Of a stretch of DNA of 64,000 nt, positions 20,168 to 32,288 are shown piece by piece. Within the stretch, counting starts at the first letter, position 1. Each line of letters starts with the position of its first letter. Under the pieces are notes generated by a model. It was not told the DNA's origin. It did no database searches and worked only from the letters and a program-made list of their open reading frames with translations. Both the position numbers and the translations under genes were made by a program. The DNA lies in NCBI GenBank assembly GCA_900444965.1, contig UFRQ01000003.1:806001-870000 (forward strand), given 5' to 3'. The stretch is from [Actinobacillus] rossii (GTDB lineage: Bacteria > Pseudomonadota > Gammaproteobacteria > Enterobacterales > Pasteurellaceae).

Positions 20168-20324
20168 AGGACTACCTGATTGAATAATTTACGAGCGGTA
20201 ATCTATCACTTTGCAATAGGGAAAGCAATTGACACAAATCAAGGAAGTGCGGTTTATTTTTTGGTGGTTTTTATCAAATTTATGGTAGGATAGACGAATC
20301 TATCAATAGCTATATCAATCGTTT

Positions 20325-21251
20325 ATGCAAAATATTCTCAAAATTGCCACACGTCAAAGCCCGTTGGCATTATGGCAAGCCAATTTCGTTCGAGACCGTT
20401 TAAAGGCTCTCTATCCTGAATTAACCATTAAGTTGGTGACGATGGTAACTAAGGGCGATGTGATTTTAGATACGCCATTAGCCAAAATTGGTGGTAAAGG
20501 GTTATTTGTAAAAGAGTTAGAAACGGCATTATTAAATGGTGAAGCTGATATTGCAGTACATTCGATGAAAGATGTGCCGATGCAATTTCCAGCAGGACTT
20601 GGGTTAAGTGTTATTTGTAAACGTGAAGATCCCCGCGATGCTTTTGTGTCAAATAAATTCACTTCGTTAAATGAATTGCCACAAGGGGCCATTGTAGGAA
20701 CTTCAAGTTTACGTCGTCAATGTCAGTTAAAAACCTTACGTCCTGATTTAAAAATTCAGTCTTTACGGGGTAATGTGGGTACGCGTTTAAGTAAACTGGA
20801 TAACGGTGACTACGATGCTATTATTTTGGCATCTGCCGGTTTAATCCGTTTAGGTTTAACAGAACGTATCGCTTCTTATATTGAAACGGATATTTCGTTG
20901 CCCGCTGCGGGACAAGGTGCTGTAGGGATTGAATGTCGTCTCAATGATGAACGTGTACAGAAATTACTCGCGCCACTGGCTGATCCTGAAACGACAGCCT
21001 GTGTGCTTGCCGAACGGGCGATGAATAATCGTTTGCAAGGTGGATGCCAAGTTCCGATTGGCGGCTTTGCGGTGTTGAACCATGGTGAGTTGCATTTACG
21101 TGCTTTAGTAGGGGCTCTAGATGGTTCAAGAATTATTCGTGCGGAAGGCAAAAGTGCGGTGGAAAATGCGGAAGTTTTAGGAATACAAATTGCGGAGCAG
21201 TTGTTAGCGCAAGGTGCGGATCAAATTTTAACTGAAGTCTATAACGGATAG
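20325..21251 (+). CDS. hemC: porphobilinogen deaminase (hydroxymethylbilane synthase)
   Basis: Polymerises four porphobilinogens into hydroxymethylbilane. The 308-aa protein begins with the family motif [14 protein letters not shown] and has HSMKDVP, RRQCQL and [12 protein letters not shown], where Cys241 should hold the dipyrromethane cofactor. It is the first gene of hemC-hemD-hemX-hemY, with 3 bp to hemD. The divergent neighbour is cyaA, the same arrangement as in E. coli. Carrying these genes suggests the organism can make the tetrapyrrole macrocycle at least from porphobilinogen; whether it needs exogenous hemin depends on hem genes outside this window. Confidence 0.97.
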   Translation: MQNILKIATRQSPLALWQANFVRDRLKALYPELTIKLVTMVTKGDVILDTPLAKIGGKGLFVKELETALLNGEADIAVHSMKDVPMQFPAGLGLSVICKREDPRDAFVSNKFTSLNELPQGAIVGTSSLRRQCQLKTLRPDLKIQSLRGNVGTRLSKLDNGDYDAIILASAGLIRLGLTERIASYIETDISLPAAGQGAVGIECRLNDERVQKLLAPLADPETTACVLAERAMNNRLQGGCQVPIGGFAVLNHGELHLRALVGALDGSRIIRAEGKSAVENAEVLGIQIAEQLLAQGADQILTEVYNG

Positions 21252-21254
21252 CCT

Positions 21255-22007
21255 ATGGCAGTGTTAGTGACGCGTCCAGATAAACGTGGTGAAGAATTAG
21301 TGGATATGCTGAATAAGACAGGCATTGCCGCTATTCATTTGCCATTATTTAATATTATGGCTGGACGAGAACTGAATGAATTACCTAATAAAATCAGCCA
21401 ATTAAGAGTTGGAGACATTGTTTTTGCGGTGTCTAAGAATGCGATAAAATTTGCGGCAGAAACATTGAAAAGTGTCGGTATTCATTGGCGAAATGATGTA
21501 CAATATTTCGCTGTAGGACAAAGTAGTGCGGAATATTTTTCGGCGCAATCGGAGCAGTCCGTCGTTTATCCATTTGGGCAAGAAAATAGCGAAGGGCTAT
21601 TAAATTTGCCTGCGTTGCAACAATTGGGCGAAAAAACGGTCTTAATTTTACGTGGCAATGGCGGACGTGAATTGTTTCCTGAACAGGCGGCGATTCGTGG
21701 TGCAAAAGTTGACATTGTTGAATGTTATCAACGTGTGCCTGTGGAATATAATCGTATCGCGCAGACAGATTTATGTAAACGAGCAGGCATTTCAACAATT
21801 ATAGTAACGAGTGCCGAAATTTTAAAAACATTGATTGAATTCGTTCCGGTGGAAGAACAAGCTTGGTTAACCAGTTGTCAATTAGTCACAGTTAGCCGTC
21901 GTATTGCTAATTTAGCGATAAAGTGCGGTTGGAAAATGGAACAAATTTTAATTTCACCGCGTGCTGATAACGCTACGTTGGTGGAAACAGTTCAAACTAG
22001 ACCTTAA
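21255..22007 (+). CDS. hemD: uroporphyrinogen-III synthase
   Basis: Closes and inverts ring D of hydroxymethylbilane to give uroporphyrinogen III. It has 250 aa and two alternating alpha/beta lobes. As usual for HemD, conservation is weak. The opening VLVTRPDKRGEELVDML, the central VGQSSAEY, and TVLILRGNGGRELFPE followed later by VTSAEILKTLI all match the family. It follows hemC by 3 bp and precedes hemX by 13 bp. The position in the hem operon makes the call secure even though sequence motifs alone would be modest. An uptake signal lies near its 3' end (about 21921). Confidence 0.94.
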   Translation: MAVLVTRPDKRGEELVDMLNKTGIAAIHLPLFNIMAGRELNELPNKISQLRVGDIVFAVSKNAIKFAAETLKSVGIHWRNDVQYFAVGQSSAEYFSAQSEQSVVYPFGQENSEGLLNLPALQQLGEKTVLILRGNGGRELFPEQAAIRGAKVDIVECYQRVPVEYNRIAQTDLCKRAGISTIIVTSAEILKTLIEFVPVEEQAWLTSCQLVTVSRRIANLAIKCGWKMEQILISPRADNATLVETVQTRP

Positions 22008-22020
22008 AAAGGACAAGAAA

Positions 22021-23373
22021 ATGAGCAAGAAAAAGGATGTACAAGCTGATACAGTGGAAACGGATGTAGTAGAAACTGTCGTGGGCGATGAACAGATTGA
22101 AAAAACAGAAAAGACAGAAAGCATACAGCCAGAGCCAGTAAAAACGGAAACCGTTGTAGTGAAAAAAGGTGGTTCAGGTTTAGCATTTCTGGCTTTATTG
22201 GTTGCTTTAGGTGTGGGTGGGGCTGGTTATTACTTTGGTCAACAAGAAGTGGACAAAATTAACCAAAAATTTACCGCACTTGAAAATAAAGTAGGCGGTA
22301 TGCCAGTTATTTCGAGTGCACCAGTACAGGCTGTTGACCAAGATTTAAGTCAAATTGCTGCGATTACAGCACATTTAAAAGTGGCTGATGAGAAACTTTC
22401 TGCTCTTGAAATTGCGTCTTTAGATAAAGAAAAAACACTTAATGCCTTGCAAGCTGAAATTGTCAAAATTGGCAATAATTCGGCGACACAACCTAATGAT
22501 TGGTTACTCTCAGAAGCGGATTTCTTATTAACCAATGCGTTGCGTAAATTAGTATTAGATAACGATGTAGAAACAAGTATTTCTTTATTAAAAATTTCAG
22601 ATGAAGTTTTGACGAAAGTCTCTGATCCTGCGGCAAAAACAGTACGAGCTGCAATTAATAATGATTTAAAACAATTGTTGTCTTTAAATCGCGTTGACCA
22701 AAATGCATTAATGCAGAATTTGTCACAATTAGCGAATAGCGTGGATGAACTTGTGGCATTGAATGTGAATTTTGGTGAAACAGACGCGACAACGAATGCA
22801 AAAGTGTCTGATGATGTGATGGATTGGAAAGCCAATTTAGAAAAGACAGCTACATCGTTTATGAATCATTTTGTGCGGATTACGCCGCGTACAGACAAAA
22901 CAACACAAGCGTTGCTTGCACCAAATCAAGAGATTTATTTACGTGAAAATATTCGTTTGCGTTTACAAATTGCGATTATGGCAGTACCGCGTCAACAAAA
23001 TGAGCTTTATAAACAATCACTTGAAACGGTAGCAGCTTGGGTTCGTAGTTATTTTGATACAAATTCAGAGCTCGCCGCAAATTTCTTGAAATCTGTGGAT
23101 GAGTTAGCGGAACAATCGATTTATATTGATGTGCCGACTCAGTTAACCAGTCTGACTGCATTGGATAAAGTGTTAAATAAAGCACCGCAAGAAATTCAGA
23201 AAGTAGAAATTTCGGCAGATAAAGCATTAACGGAAGCAAATGCGGCAGCAGAAAAGGAAATCAAAGCAGAAGAAAATGCAGTGGATGCACAGAAAGGGGA
23301 AACGCCTAATACGGATGTACCGAAAACTGATGCAGATAAACCAGTAGAATCATCTAACGATGCACAACAATAA
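22021..23373 (+). CDS. hemX: HemX family membrane protein
   Basis: Inner-membrane protein of unknown exact role in the hem operon, often misnamed uroporphyrin-III C-methyltransferase. It has 450 aa from the ATG at 22021, which has an AAAGGACA ribosome-binding site. An in-frame upstream ATG inside hemD is rejected. Layout: Lys/Glu/Val-rich cytoplasmic lead (1-48), one membrane helix (51-71, [21 protein letters not shown]), a periplasmic coiled-coil and helical body (75-420), and an acidic low-complexity tail rich in Ala, Glu, Asp and Lys (400-450). No methyltransferase motifs are visible. The neighbour hemY starts 11 bp downstream. Confidence 0.92.
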   Translation: MSKKKDVQADTVETDVVETVVGDEQIEKTEKTESIQPEPVKTETVVVKKGGSGLAFLALLVALGVGGAGYYFGQQEVDKINQKFTALENKVGGMPVISSAPVQAVDQDLSQIAAITAHLKVADEKLSALEIASLDKEKTLNALQAEIVKIGNNSATQPNDWLLSEADFLLTNALRKLVLDNDVETSISLLKISDEVLTKVSDPAAKTVRAAINNDLKQLLSLNRVDQNALMQNLSQLANSVDELVALNVNFGETDATTNAKVSDDVMDWKANLEKTATSFMNHFVRITPRTDKTTQALLAPNQEIYLRENIRLRLQIAIMAVPRQQNELYKQSLETVAAWVRSYFDTNSELAANFLKSVDELAEQSIYIDVPTQLTSLTALDKVLNKAPQEIQKVEISADKALTEANAAAEKEIKAEENAVDAQKGETPNTDVPKTDADKPVESSNDAQQ

Positions 23374-23384
23374 GGACAGCAACC

Positions 23385-24629
23385 ATGTTTAGAGCTTTAT
23401 TTTTAATGCTTATACTGCTTGCGGGGTTGATCGCAGGTCCTTATTTAGCAGGTAAGCAAGGGTATGTACTCATTCAAACCGAAAGTTACAATTATGAGCT
23501 TTCCTTGGTTAGTTTCGTTGTGCTTTTTGTCGTGTGTATGGCGGTTGTTTATGGTATTGAATGGCTGGTTACACGTTTCTGTCGTTTAAGTAATAATACT
23601 TATAATTGGTTTAATCGTCGTAAACGCGTCAAAGCACAAAAACAAACCCTTGAAGGTTTAATGCGTATGAATGAAGGTGATTATTCTAAAGCAGAAAAAC
23701 TGATTGGGAAAAATGCGAAACATTCCGATGAGCCAATATTAAACTTTATTAAAGCGGCAGAGGCCGCGCAACAACGTGGTGATGAGTTTGCTGCAAATAA
23801 ATATTTAATTGATGCTACTGAAATTGCGGGTTCAGATAACTTGCTAGTTGAATTGGCACGTACACGTATTTTGTTACAACAAAATAAATTACCCGCTGCT
23901 CGTAGCTCAGTGGATAGTTTATTAGTGCTGGCGCCTAAGAATGCTGAAGTCTTACGATTAGCAGTAGATATTTATAAGAAATCGAAAGCCTTTGTGGCAT
24001 TAGACGGTATTATTGAGCAAGTAGAAGGTTTATATTCTGATGCCGAATACACTGCGCTTTTGCGCGAAATGGAAGACGGTTTGCTTGATGAGAAAATGAA
24101 TGAAGAAGGCGCGGATGGTTTATTGGCTTGGTGGGAAGCGCAATCTCGTAAACGCCGTAACGATAACTATGTGCGTATTGGCTTAATTCAACGTCTAATT
24201 GATTGTAATGATCATGAAAGTGCTTACGAACTAACTTTAGAAACATTTAAGAAAGTAGAAGACAATAAGGCTCTCAGCAGTGCGTTATATTCTCAAATTA
24301 CGCGTTTGCAACCCATTGATAGTACAAAACTTATTAAACTACTTGAAAAACGCGCAGCCCATTCTCCAGAAGATGCAGCGTGTTGCATTAATCGAGCTTT
24401 AGGCTATTTGCAAGTGCGTAATGGTGATTTTCACAAAGCGAGTGATGCATTTAAGAAAGTGTTAGCCAATAAAGAACAGATGAAACAATACGATGCGACT
24501 ATGGCAGCTTATGTTTTTGAGCAGATTGGTGATCTTGTGAAGGCACACGAAATTCGTGAAGAAAGTTTGAAGTCTGCAATGGCGATTAAAGAAACAGAAA
24601 AAACGGAAGAAAAACTGACCGCACTTTAA
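23385..24629 (+). CDS. hemY: HemY, TPR-containing membrane protein
   Basis: Last gene of the hem operon, 414 aa. Two N-terminal membrane helices (about residues 2-22 and 42-62) are followed by a Lys/Arg-rich stretch ([15 protein letters not shown]) and a cytoplasmic or periplasmic body of tetratricopeptide-like helical pairs up to residue 395. Its biochemical role is unsettled. It is unrelated to the Bacillus HemY protoporphyrinogen oxidase, and the shared name is a common source of mis-annotation. The coding region ends in an uptake signal (about 24616), and a strong terminator follows at 24652. Confidence 0.92.
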   Translation: MFRALFLMLILLAGLIAGPYLAGKQGYVLIQTESYNYELSLVSFVVLFVVCMAVVYGIEWLVTRFCRLSNNTYNWFNRRKRVKAQKQTLEGLMRMNEGDYSKAEKLIGKNAKHSDEPILNFIKAAEAAQQRGDEFAANKYLIDATEIAGSDNLLVELARTRILLQQNKLPAARSSVDSLLVLAPKNAEVLRLAVDIYKKSKAFVALDGIIEQVEGLYSDAEYTALLREMEDGLLDEKMNEEGADGLLAWWEAQSRKRRNDNYVRIGLIQRLIDCNDHESAYELTLETFKKVEDNKALSSALYSQITRLQPIDSTKLIKLLEKRAAHSPEDAACCINRALGYLQVRNGDFHKASDAFKKVLANKEQMKQYDATMAAYVFEQIGDLVKAHEIREESLKSAMAIKETEKTEEKLTAL

Positions 24630-24651
24630 TGAGGATAAGATGGATAAAAAG

Positions 24652-24681
24652 GCACGCTAATTTCTTAGCGTGCTTTTTTTT
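24652..24681 (+). terminator. terminator of the hemCDXY operon
   Basis: A 9-bp stem GCACGCTAA / TTAGCGTGC with a 4-nt loop (TTTC) and a run of eight Ts, 23 bp after the hemY stop. Confidence 0.93.
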
Positions 24682-24896
24682 GATAAATTTTAATGTATGA
24701 AGTTATTTCGACTGATGATTTGAAATTTATTTAAAGAAGTGGTTATTTTGTTAATCTATATTTTGTATTGAGACAGTTTAGTGGGGATTTTTACTAAAAA
24801 TAGTTGCCTTTCTTTGATATCTTGATGCATATTGTTATTGAGTCAATTTATTCTGAACTCAGTAAAAACGATAAAAAATAGTAAACATTAACATAG

Positions 24897-26258
<1,362 letters not shown>

Positions 26259-26280
26259 TCCTTAAAACTCGATAAAATTG

Positions 26281-26317
26281 AACCGCACTTTAGGTGTCAC
26301 CAAAGTGCGGTTTTTTT
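26281..26317 (+). terminator. uptake-signal-pair terminator of gdhA
   Basis: An inverted pair of uptake signals, AACCGCACTTT and AAAGTGCGGTT, forms an 11-bp stem followed by seven Ts. This is the classic dual use of uptake signals as terminators in Pasteurellaceae. Confidence 0.95.
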
Positions 26318-26339
26318 ATTAACGAAGTAATGAAATGTT

Positions 26340-27059
26340 ATGACAAAATCTCAAGGCTTTACGTTTAAGCAATTTCACGTTAATCATGAGCGTTGCGCAA
26401 TGAAAGTTGGAACTGACGGGATCTTACTGGGTGCTTGGGCGGATATAGCACAGGCTGAACGAATTCTCGATCTTGGCACTGGAACGGGGTTGATCGCTTT
26501 AATGTTGGCACAACGTAGCAAAGTGAATGCCCAAATTGTGGGTGTAGAGATTGATTCTCAAGCCGCCGAGCAAGCACGCGAAAATGTGGAAAATTCGCCT
26601 TGGACAAATCGTATTCAGATTGAACAACAAGATATCGCTGATTTTGTACAAAAGTGCGGCGAAAAATTAATGCATTTTGACGTGATTGTCGCCAATCCGC
26701 CTTATTTCACGCCAGGTATAGATTGTCGAACTCATGAGCGAAATAGAGCGCGTTATACCTCTCATCTAAGCCACTTGGATTGGTTGAATATGGCGGAACA
26801 ATGCTTATCGGAGAATGGTTGTATTCATTTTGTGTTACCACTGGGAGAAGGTGAAATGTTGATAAAATCCACCGCACTTTATTGTATGCGTCGTTGCAAT
26901 GTGATTACTAAGCGTGGAAAAACGGTTCATCGCGTTTTACTCACATTTTCTCGCGAAGGGAAAAACTGTGAAAATTCGGAATTAGTGATTTATAACGAAC
27001 AGAATCAATACACTGATGAATTTAAAATATTAACGAAAGATTTTTATTTAAATTTTTAA
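26340..27059 (+). CDS. trmN6: tRNA1(Val) (adenine(37)-N6)-methyltransferase
   Basis: SAM-dependent N6-adenine methyltransferase acting on A37 of tRNA-Val (YfiC/TrmN6, counterpart of H. influenzae HI0423), 239 aa. The SAM-binding motif I is [17 protein letters not shown] (about residues 42-58), motif II region [13 protein letters not shown], and the catalytic motif IV NPPYF near residue 120. Substrate assignment rests on family resemblance ([23 protein letters not shown] is the typical N-terminus) rather than on context. The start has a weak ribosome-binding site. It is a stand-alone gene between two terminators. Confidence 0.92.
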   Translation: MTKSQGFTFKQFHVNHERCAMKVGTDGILLGAWADIAQAERILDLGTGTGLIALMLAQRSKVNAQIVGVEIDSQAAEQARENVENSPWTNRIQIEQQDIADFVQKCGEKLMHFDVIVANPPYFTPGIDCRTHERNRARYTSHLSHLDWLNMAEQCLSENGCIHFVLPLGEGEMLIKSTALYCMRRCNVITKRGKTVHRVLLTFSREGKNCENSELVIYNEQNQYTDEFKILTKDFYLNF

Positions 27060-27066
27060 CAAACAA

Positions 27067-27095
27067 AAGCCCACTTCATTGTGGGCTTGTTTTTT
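27067..27095. terminator. terminator between trmN6 and bamC
   Basis: An 8-bp stem AAGCCCAC / GTGGGCTT, 6-nt loop, then G and six Ts on the + strand. It lies 8 bp after the trmN6 stop. With a run of As on the other side it may also end the bamC transcript. Confidence 0.88.
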
Positions 27096-27102
27096 GATTA
27101 AA

Positions 27103-28107
27103 TTATTTTGTCATTAAATTCATTAACGCTTGATAAACCGCTTGTGCTTGTTCACCTGAAAGTGCCATTTTGTCTTCATTTGAAATGACTACGGCACTTT
27201 GATTACCGTAGGCGTTTAACTGCATACTATATTCGCCATTTTCTAAATTCGGTTGTGTTGTACCAAAGCGAGCCCATTCAGTTGCATCAAGTGCTTTGTA
27301 TTTCAATAGACGATAACCGCGTCCTACGGTTTCTTCTTTAATTTCAAAGCCCAGTTTAGGCAATTCGTTGCCTAATTTATTCCATGATTGGTTGAAATTA
27401 GAAGATAGCGCGAGTGCAATATGACCATTTGTATCATTAATAATAGCCCCTTGAATTGGACCAGTAGTTTCAGGCAATGCGGTTTCTTGTTGTTGCGTGC
27501 GATAAGCCGTATTTAATTCACCCACTAATCGATTTAATAAGCCGGAAGCATATAACTCTTTTTCTTTTGTACTTGGCGTCGTGATAATGTCATTACGTTT
27601 CATATCAGAAACGGCTACGACTAAGGCATTAGCCTCTTTGGTATTGAGTTCTTCAATGATATAGCGTACTTGTGTATTTTCTGCGTCATCATTACGTCCA
27701 GTTGTTGTCCATTCTGTTTGAACTTGGTTGCCGTTTGCTTTGAATGCGATATTTTTTTCAGTTAATAAGCGTTGAACTTGTTGAATGTTATAAACAGCTT
27801 GGTGGTCGCTTGGATAGATGATTGACGCACGTTCACCATCAAATTGTGCAACAGAATTATTAATAATTGCCATCGGGGCTGACGGCGGACGAATGTCCAT
27901 TGCCTCGCCTTTTTTAACTTGTGTTGCTGGGAGTTGGTAGGTTTTCTCTGCGCCCACAATAGTTAACCCCGCAGTATCTAATGTGGTGAATTCAGTGGTG
28001 TCCGACGCTTGTTTAGAATAGCTGTCATTGGCTAAACGACGGCTTTCTGAACTTGAGCAAGCGCTTAAAGTGGTTAATACAGCAATAGCAATAGCTAGCT
28101 TTTTCAT
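27103..28107 (-). CDS. bamC: outer-membrane assembly lipoprotein BamC
   Basis: Lipoprotein subunit of the BAM complex (formerly NlpB/DapX), 334 aa. The lipoprotein signal peptide ends in LSAC with the lipidated Cys at residue 17. An unstructured Ser/Asp-rich segment follows, then the two helix-grip domains typical of BamC (about 90-210 and 215-334). It lies downstream of dapA on the same strand, the dapA-bamC order known from E. coli, but is separated from it here by 136 bp with two hairpins, so BamC may have its own expression control. Confidence 0.92.
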   Translation of the reverse strand: MKKLAIAIAVLTTLSACSSSESRRLANDSYSKQASDTTEFTTLDTAGLTIVGAEKTYQLPATQVKKGEAMDIRPPSAPMAIINNSVAQFDGERASIIYPSDHQAVYNIQQVQRLLTEKNIAFKANGNQVQTEWTTTGRNDDAENTQVRYIIEELNTKEANALVVAVSDMKRNDIITTPSTKEKELYASGLLNRLVGELNTAYRTQQQETALPETTGPIQGAIINDTNGHIALALSSNFNQSWNKLGNELPKLGFEIKEETVGRGYRLLKYKALDATEWARFGTTQPNLENGEYSMQLNAYGNQSAVVISNEDKMALSGEQAQAVYQALMNLMTK

Positions 28108-28191
28108 AATTTATCCCTTTGTTCTAATGCGATTTTTTGTAATCTGTCAGACAGTAAATTTACAATAAAGTTTACTTTATAAATATAATAA

Positions 28192-28213
28192 AGTCCACGT
28201 ATTGACGTGGACT
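28192..28213 (-). terminator. hairpin between dapA and bamC (possible attenuator)
   Basis: A 9-bp perfect stem AGTCCACGT / ACGTGGACT with a 4-nt loop, followed on the minus strand by TTATTATATTT. A second, weaker hairpin (ATAAAGT / ACTTTAT) lies at 28166-28181. They could stop part of the dapA transcription before bamC. Confidence 0.55.
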
Positions 28214-28243
28214 CCAAAGTTTGAAACTAAGTTAAAATTTAAC

Positions 28244-29140
28244 TTAAAGTAAGCCTGCAATTTTTAATGCAGCTTCAACTTTAGGTTGTGATTGTTCACT
28301 TAAAGTCGTTAATGGTAAACGTAATACTGGTGCTTTGATTAAGCCTAAACGGTACGCTGCCCATTTCACAGGAATTGGGTTGCCTTCGATAAATAAATCA
28401 TGATGCAATGCATTTAAACGTTCATTGATTTTATCGGCTTCAGCAAAGTTGCCTTCTAAAGCAAATTTACACATTTTTGCCATGTCTGCAGCCGCTAAGT
28501 TGTTAGTGACCGAAATTACGCCTTGACCACCTAATTTCATACTTTCTAAACCTGTCGCATCATCACCACTTAAGAAAATGAAATCTTCACCAGCCAATTC
28601 TTTAATGGCTTTTACACGGCTCACATCGCCAGTGGCTTCTTTAATACCTACGATGTTTTTAATTTTGGCTAAACGTCCAACCGTTTCTGGCTTCATATCC
28701 GAACCGGTACGTCCTGGTACGTTATAGAGAATTTGTGGTAAATCAGTACATTCTGCGATAGCTTTAAAGTGTTGATACATTCCTTCTTGGGTTGGTTTGT
28801 TATAATAAGGAACCACACTTAAACAACCCGCTACACCACTGCCTTGTAATTGTTTGGTCATGGTGATTGCTTCACTGGTAGCATTAGCACCAGTGCCCGC
28901 GATAACAGGAATTCTGCCACCGGCAAATTCTACCGTTTTTAAGATTACTTTTACATTTTCATCAATACTTAATGTGGCAGATTCCCCTGTGGTTCCCACT
29001 GCAACAATCGCATTTGTGCCAGATTTGATGTGGAACTCCACTAATTTTCTTAATTCTTCATAATCAACTTCACCGTGGATATCCATCGGTGTAATCATTG
29101 CGGTAATACTGCCGTAAAATAATGGTTGTGTTGCTGACAT
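28244..29140 (-). CDS. dapA: 4-hydroxy-tetrahydrodipicolinate synthase
   Basis: First committed enzyme of lysine and diaminopimelate synthesis; it condenses pyruvate with aspartate semialdehyde. The 298-aa TIM-barrel protein has every catalytic landmark: Thr50-Thr51 ([10 protein letters not shown]), Tyr113 (VVPYYNKP), Tyr139 (YNVPGRTG) and the Schiff-base Lys167 (GIKEATGD). Numbering is shifted by six from E. coli DapA because of a slightly longer N-terminus. The ATG follows a GGAG ribosome-binding site. It is divergent from bcp with a 129-bp spacer. Confidence 0.97.
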   Translation of the reverse strand: MSATQPLFYGSITAMITPMDIHGEVDYEELRKLVEFHIKSGTNAIVAVGTTGESATLSIDENVKVILKTVEFAGGRIPVIAGTGANATSEAITMTKQLQGSGVAGCLSVVPYYNKPTQEGMYQHFKAIAECTDLPQILYNVPGRTGSDMKPETVGRLAKIKNIVGIKEATGDVSRVKAIKELAGEDFIFLSGDDATGLESMKLGGQGVISVTNNLAAADMAKMCKFALEGNFAEADKINERLNALHHDLFIEGNPIPVKWAAYRLGLIKAPVLRLPLTTLSEQSQPKVEAALKIAGLL

Positions 29141-29269
29141 AAAAAACTCCTAGCGTCTTTTTTATTGTATAAATTAACGCTAAGGATTGCTAAAATAAAC
29201 CTGCTTTGCAAGTATTTTTTTCGCTTTTTGCGATTTAAATCAAAAAATCAGAATAAATAGGAATTTTTT

Positions 29270-29740
29270 ATGATCAGTCCATTAAAACAAGGTCAAAATG
29301 CACCGCACTTTTCGTTATTAAATCAACACAATGAAACTGTTTCGTTAACAGATTTTCAAGGTAAGAAAGTCTTGGTTTATTTTTATCCTAAAGCATTAAC
29401 ACCCGGTTGTACAACTCAAGCCTGTGGATTACGTGATGTGAAAGCTGAACTGGACGCGTTAAATACGGTGGTGATTGGTATTAGTCCTGATTCTCCGCAA
29501 AAATTAGCTAATTTTGAAGAGAAAAAAGCCTTGAATTTTACTCTGTTATCAGATGAAAACCACAAAGTTGCAGAACAATTCGGTGTGTGGGGCGAGAAGA
29601 AATTTATGGGACGTATTTATGATGGGGTACATCGTATTAGCTTCTTAATTGATGAAAATGGTGTGATTGAACAGGTTTTTGATAAGTTCAAAACAGGGGA
29701 ACATGCAGATGTGGTGTTGGATTATTTGAAAAATAAATAG
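29270..29740 (+). CDS. bcp: thioredoxin-dependent thiol peroxidase (Bcp/PrxQ)
   Basis: Peroxiredoxin that reduces H2O2 and organic hydroperoxides with thioredoxin as electron donor, 156 aa. The active-site stretch TPGCTTQACGLRD gives the peroxidatic Cys47 and the resolving Cys52, the PrxQ alpha-2 pattern. An uptake signal encodes part of the N-terminus (NAPHF, about 29303). It is divergent from dapA, the same pairing as H. influenzae HI0254/HI0255, and is closed by a terminator shared with maeB. Confidence 0.95.
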   Translation: MISPLKQGQNAPHFSLLNQHNETVSLTDFQGKKVLVYFYPKALTPGCTTQACGLRDVKAELDALNTVVIGISPDSPQKLANFEEKKALNFTLLSDENHKVAEQFGVWGEKKFMGRIYDGVHRISFLIDENGVIEQVFDKFKTGEHADVVLDYLKNK

Positions 29741-29747
29741 CTAATAT

Positions 29748-29780
29748 AAGGAAGTTGGCGACAACCACACCAACTTCCTT
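29748..29780. terminator. terminator between convergent bcp and maeB
   Basis: An 11-bp perfect stem AAGGAAGTTGG / CCAACTTCCTT with an 11-nt loop, between two convergent stops (29740 and 29792). Confidence 0.8.
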
Positions 29781-29791
29781 GTTCGTTAGCG

Positions 29792-32056
29792 TTAACCTTG
29801 CGCTTTCACTGCCGCTAATGCAACCATATTAATGATACGGCGAACGGAAGATGCCGAAGTAATAATATGAGCAGGTTTGTTCATTCCCATTAAGATCGGT
29901 CCAATAGTAATAGGTTGGGCTGTGCCTTGAAGAATGTTTAAGCTGATACGTGCAGTTTCCATATTTGGCATCACAAGCAAGTTTGCCGCGCCTTTTAATG
30001 GGCTATCAGGCATTAATTCTTTGCGAACTTGCGGTAATAGTGCCGTATTAGCGTGCATTTCACCATCAATGGCTAGCGTTGGATCTTGTGCTCGGATAAG
30101 ATCTAAAACTTGGCGCATTTTGACCGCACTTGGCGTATCCAATGTACCGTAATTTGAGTGTGAAATTAAGGCAACCTGAGGTTCGATACCGAAACGGCGT
30201 ACTTCTTCTGCTGCCATTAAGGTAATTTCCGCTAATTCTTCAGCTGTTGGGTTTTGGTTAACGAACGTATCGGTAATAAAGAGATTGCCACTTTGCATCA
30301 CCAAACCATTCACCGCCGCAGGTACTTTGACATTGTCTTGAACGCCAATAATCTCTTTAACTACCGCTAGGTTGGCGGCGTAAGTTCCTACAAGACCGCC
30401 CACCATCGCGTCTGCATAGCCTAATTCCAACAAGGCAGAACCAATCGCAATGGAGTTGGTTAACATGCGACGTTTTGCCATGGCTTCAGTTACACCATGA
30501 CGTTTTTGTTTCGCGTGATAAAGCGACCAACATTCGTTATAGATTTTTTCATTGTCTGTATTGAGAATTTCAAAATCTTTACCATTTTCGAGTTTTAAGC
30601 CTAATTTTTTGATTTGTTCTTCAATCACCGCGATACGCCCTACTAACACAGGGAACGCAATGCTTTGAGTCACAATTTCTTGCACGGCATACAATACGCG
30701 AGATTCTTCACCGTCCGTTAATAACACACGTTTTTTATTCGCTTTCGCCTGATCGAAAACCGGTTTCATAAACAAGCTGGTTTTGTACACAAATTGCGTT
30801 AATTTTTCGATATAGGCATTCCAGTCTGTAATAGGACGCGTTGCAACACCACTGTCCATTGCCGCTTTAGCTACTGCTGGCGCAATACGTACGATTAAAC
30901 GCGGATCGAATGGTTTTGGAATAATGTATTCAGGACCAAATGACACTTCTCCGCCGCCATAAGCTGAAGTCACCACTTCGTTTTGTTCTTCAAGTGCCAA
31001 GTCAGCAATAGCGCGAACTGCCGCCATTTTCATTTCTTCGTTAATACTTGTTGCGCCAACATCTAACGCGCCGCGGAAAATAAATGGGAAACAAAGTACG
31101 TTGTTCACTTGGTTCGGGAAGTCCGAACGACCTGTACAAACAATGGCATCAGGGCGTACGGCTTTGGCTTCAGGTGGAGTAATTTCAGGATTTGGATTTG
31201 CCAATGCCAAAATTAATGGGTTTGGTCCCATGGTTTTCACCATGTCTTGGGTTAATGCGCCCGCAGCGGAACAACCTAAGAAAATATCCGCATTCGGAAT
31301 GGCCTCAGCTAATGAGCGTGCGCCGGTATCTTTTTGTGCATAAAGTTTCTTCGTTGCGTCCATTTTGTCATCGCGACCTTCATAAATGACGCCTTTGGAA
31401 TCGCAAACTGTGATATTTTCACGTTTCATTCCCAATGACACTAATAAGTTCAAACAAGCGATTGAGGCAGCCCCTGCACCTGAAGCAACTAATTTTACTT
31501 CATCGATTTTTTTGCCAATAATACGTAAACCGTTTAATACGGCGGCTGAACTGATAATTGCCGTACCGTGTTGGTCATCATGGAACACCGGAATATTCAT
31601 GCGTTCGCGTAATTTTTGTTCAATGTAGAAACATTCCGGTGCTTTGATATCTTCTAAGTTGATACCGCCAAAAGTAGGTTCTAACGCGGCAACGATTTCA
31701 ACAAATTTTTCAGGATCTTTTTCATCGATTTCAATATCGAAGACATCTACACCAGCGAATTTTTTGAATAACACGCCTTTTCCTTCCATGACTGGCTTAC
31801 CAGCTAAGGCACCAATGTTACCTAATCCTAATACTGCGGAACCATTTGAGATAACCGCCACTAAGTTACCACGCGCGGTATAACGGTAGGCCTTTGCAGG
31901 ATCAGCCTGAATTTCTAAACAAGGCTCGGCAACGCCAGGTGAGTAAGCGAGCGCAAGATCACGTTGTGTGGCTAGTGATTTAGTTGGAGTGACTTCGATT
32001 TTTCCTGGTTTTGGATATTCGTGAAAATCTAAAGCAGCTTGGCGTAAATCTGACAT
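29792..32056 (-). CDS. maeB: NADP-dependent malic enzyme with phosphotransacetylase-like domain
   Basis: Decarboxylates malate to pyruvate, making NADPH. At 754 aa this is the long MaeB form. Residues 1-425 are the malic enzyme ([35 protein letters not shown], then a Rossmann domain with [16 protein letters not shown]). Residues 430-754 are a phosphotransacetylase-like domain that in related enzymes senses acetyl-CoA rather than catalysing. An AAGGAAGA ribosome-binding site precedes the ATG. It is a single-gene unit. Confidence 0.95.
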   Translation of the reverse strand: MSDLRQAALDFHEYPKPGKIEVTPTKSLATQRDLALAYSPGVAEPCLEIQADPAKAYRYTARGNLVAVISNGSAVLGLGNIGALAGKPVMEGKGVLFKKFAGVDVFDIEIDEKDPEKFVEIVAALEPTFGGINLEDIKAPECFYIEQKLRERMNIPVFHDDQHGTAIISSAAVLNGLRIIGKKIDEVKLVASGAGAASIACLNLLVSLGMKRENITVCDSKGVIYEGRDDKMDATKKLYAQKDTGARSLAEAIPNADIFLGCSAAGALTQDMVKTMGPNPLILALANPNPEITPPEAKAVRPDAIVCTGRSDFPNQVNNVLCFPFIFRGALDVGATSINEEMKMAAVRAIADLALEEQNEVVTSAYGGGEVSFGPEYIIPKPFDPRLIVRIAPAVAKAAMDSGVATRPITDWNAYIEKLTQFVYKTSLFMKPVFDQAKANKKRVLLTDGEESRVLYAVQEIVTQSIAFPVLVGRIAVIEEQIKKLGLKLENGKDFEILNTDNEKIYNECWSLYHAKQKRHGVTEAMAKRRMLTNSIAIGSALLELGYADAMVGGLVGTYAANLAVVKEIIGVQDNVKVPAAVNGLVMQSGNLFITDTFVNQNPTAEELAEITLMAAEEVRRFGIEPQVALISHSNYGTLDTPSAVKMRQVLDLIRAQDPTLAIDGEMHANTALLPQVRKELMPDSPLKGAANLLVMPNMETARISLNILQGTAQPITIGPILMGMNKPAHIITSASSVRRIINMVALAAVKAQG

Positions 32057-32245
32057 ATTTCTTCCTTCTTATCATCGAGTGAGTTGTTGTGAACGTTTCC
32101 TATTTAAGGCAATTTATTATACGCCTAAAATAATTGAAATCATTGTACTAATGCAGTATTTCACAAAAAATTTACAAATGCGACACAAAATAAATTTTTT
32201 TCTGACCGCACTTTGTTTTCTGTCTAATTTGAAGGAAATAAGGTA

Positions 32246-32261
32246 GAATGAACGCTCATTC
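32246..32261. promoter_or_regulatory. palindrome upstream of rsuA-bcr (candidate TetR-type operator)
   Basis: The arms GAATGA and TCATTC are separated by ACGC, 28 bp before the rsuA start. Size and symmetry suit a TetR/AcrR-type repressor site, and the operon downstream ends in a drug-efflux gene. No regulator gene is adjacent and the assignment is a guess from symmetry. Confidence 0.35.
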
Positions 32262-32288
32262 ATTAAATAAAAAGTAAATAAATATAAC

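Noticed and set aside
22350..22835. 161-codon minus-strand open frame within hemX
   Set aside because: Fully antisense to a well-supported gene, no ribosome-binding site or recognisable domain; a shadow of the AT-rich codon pattern.
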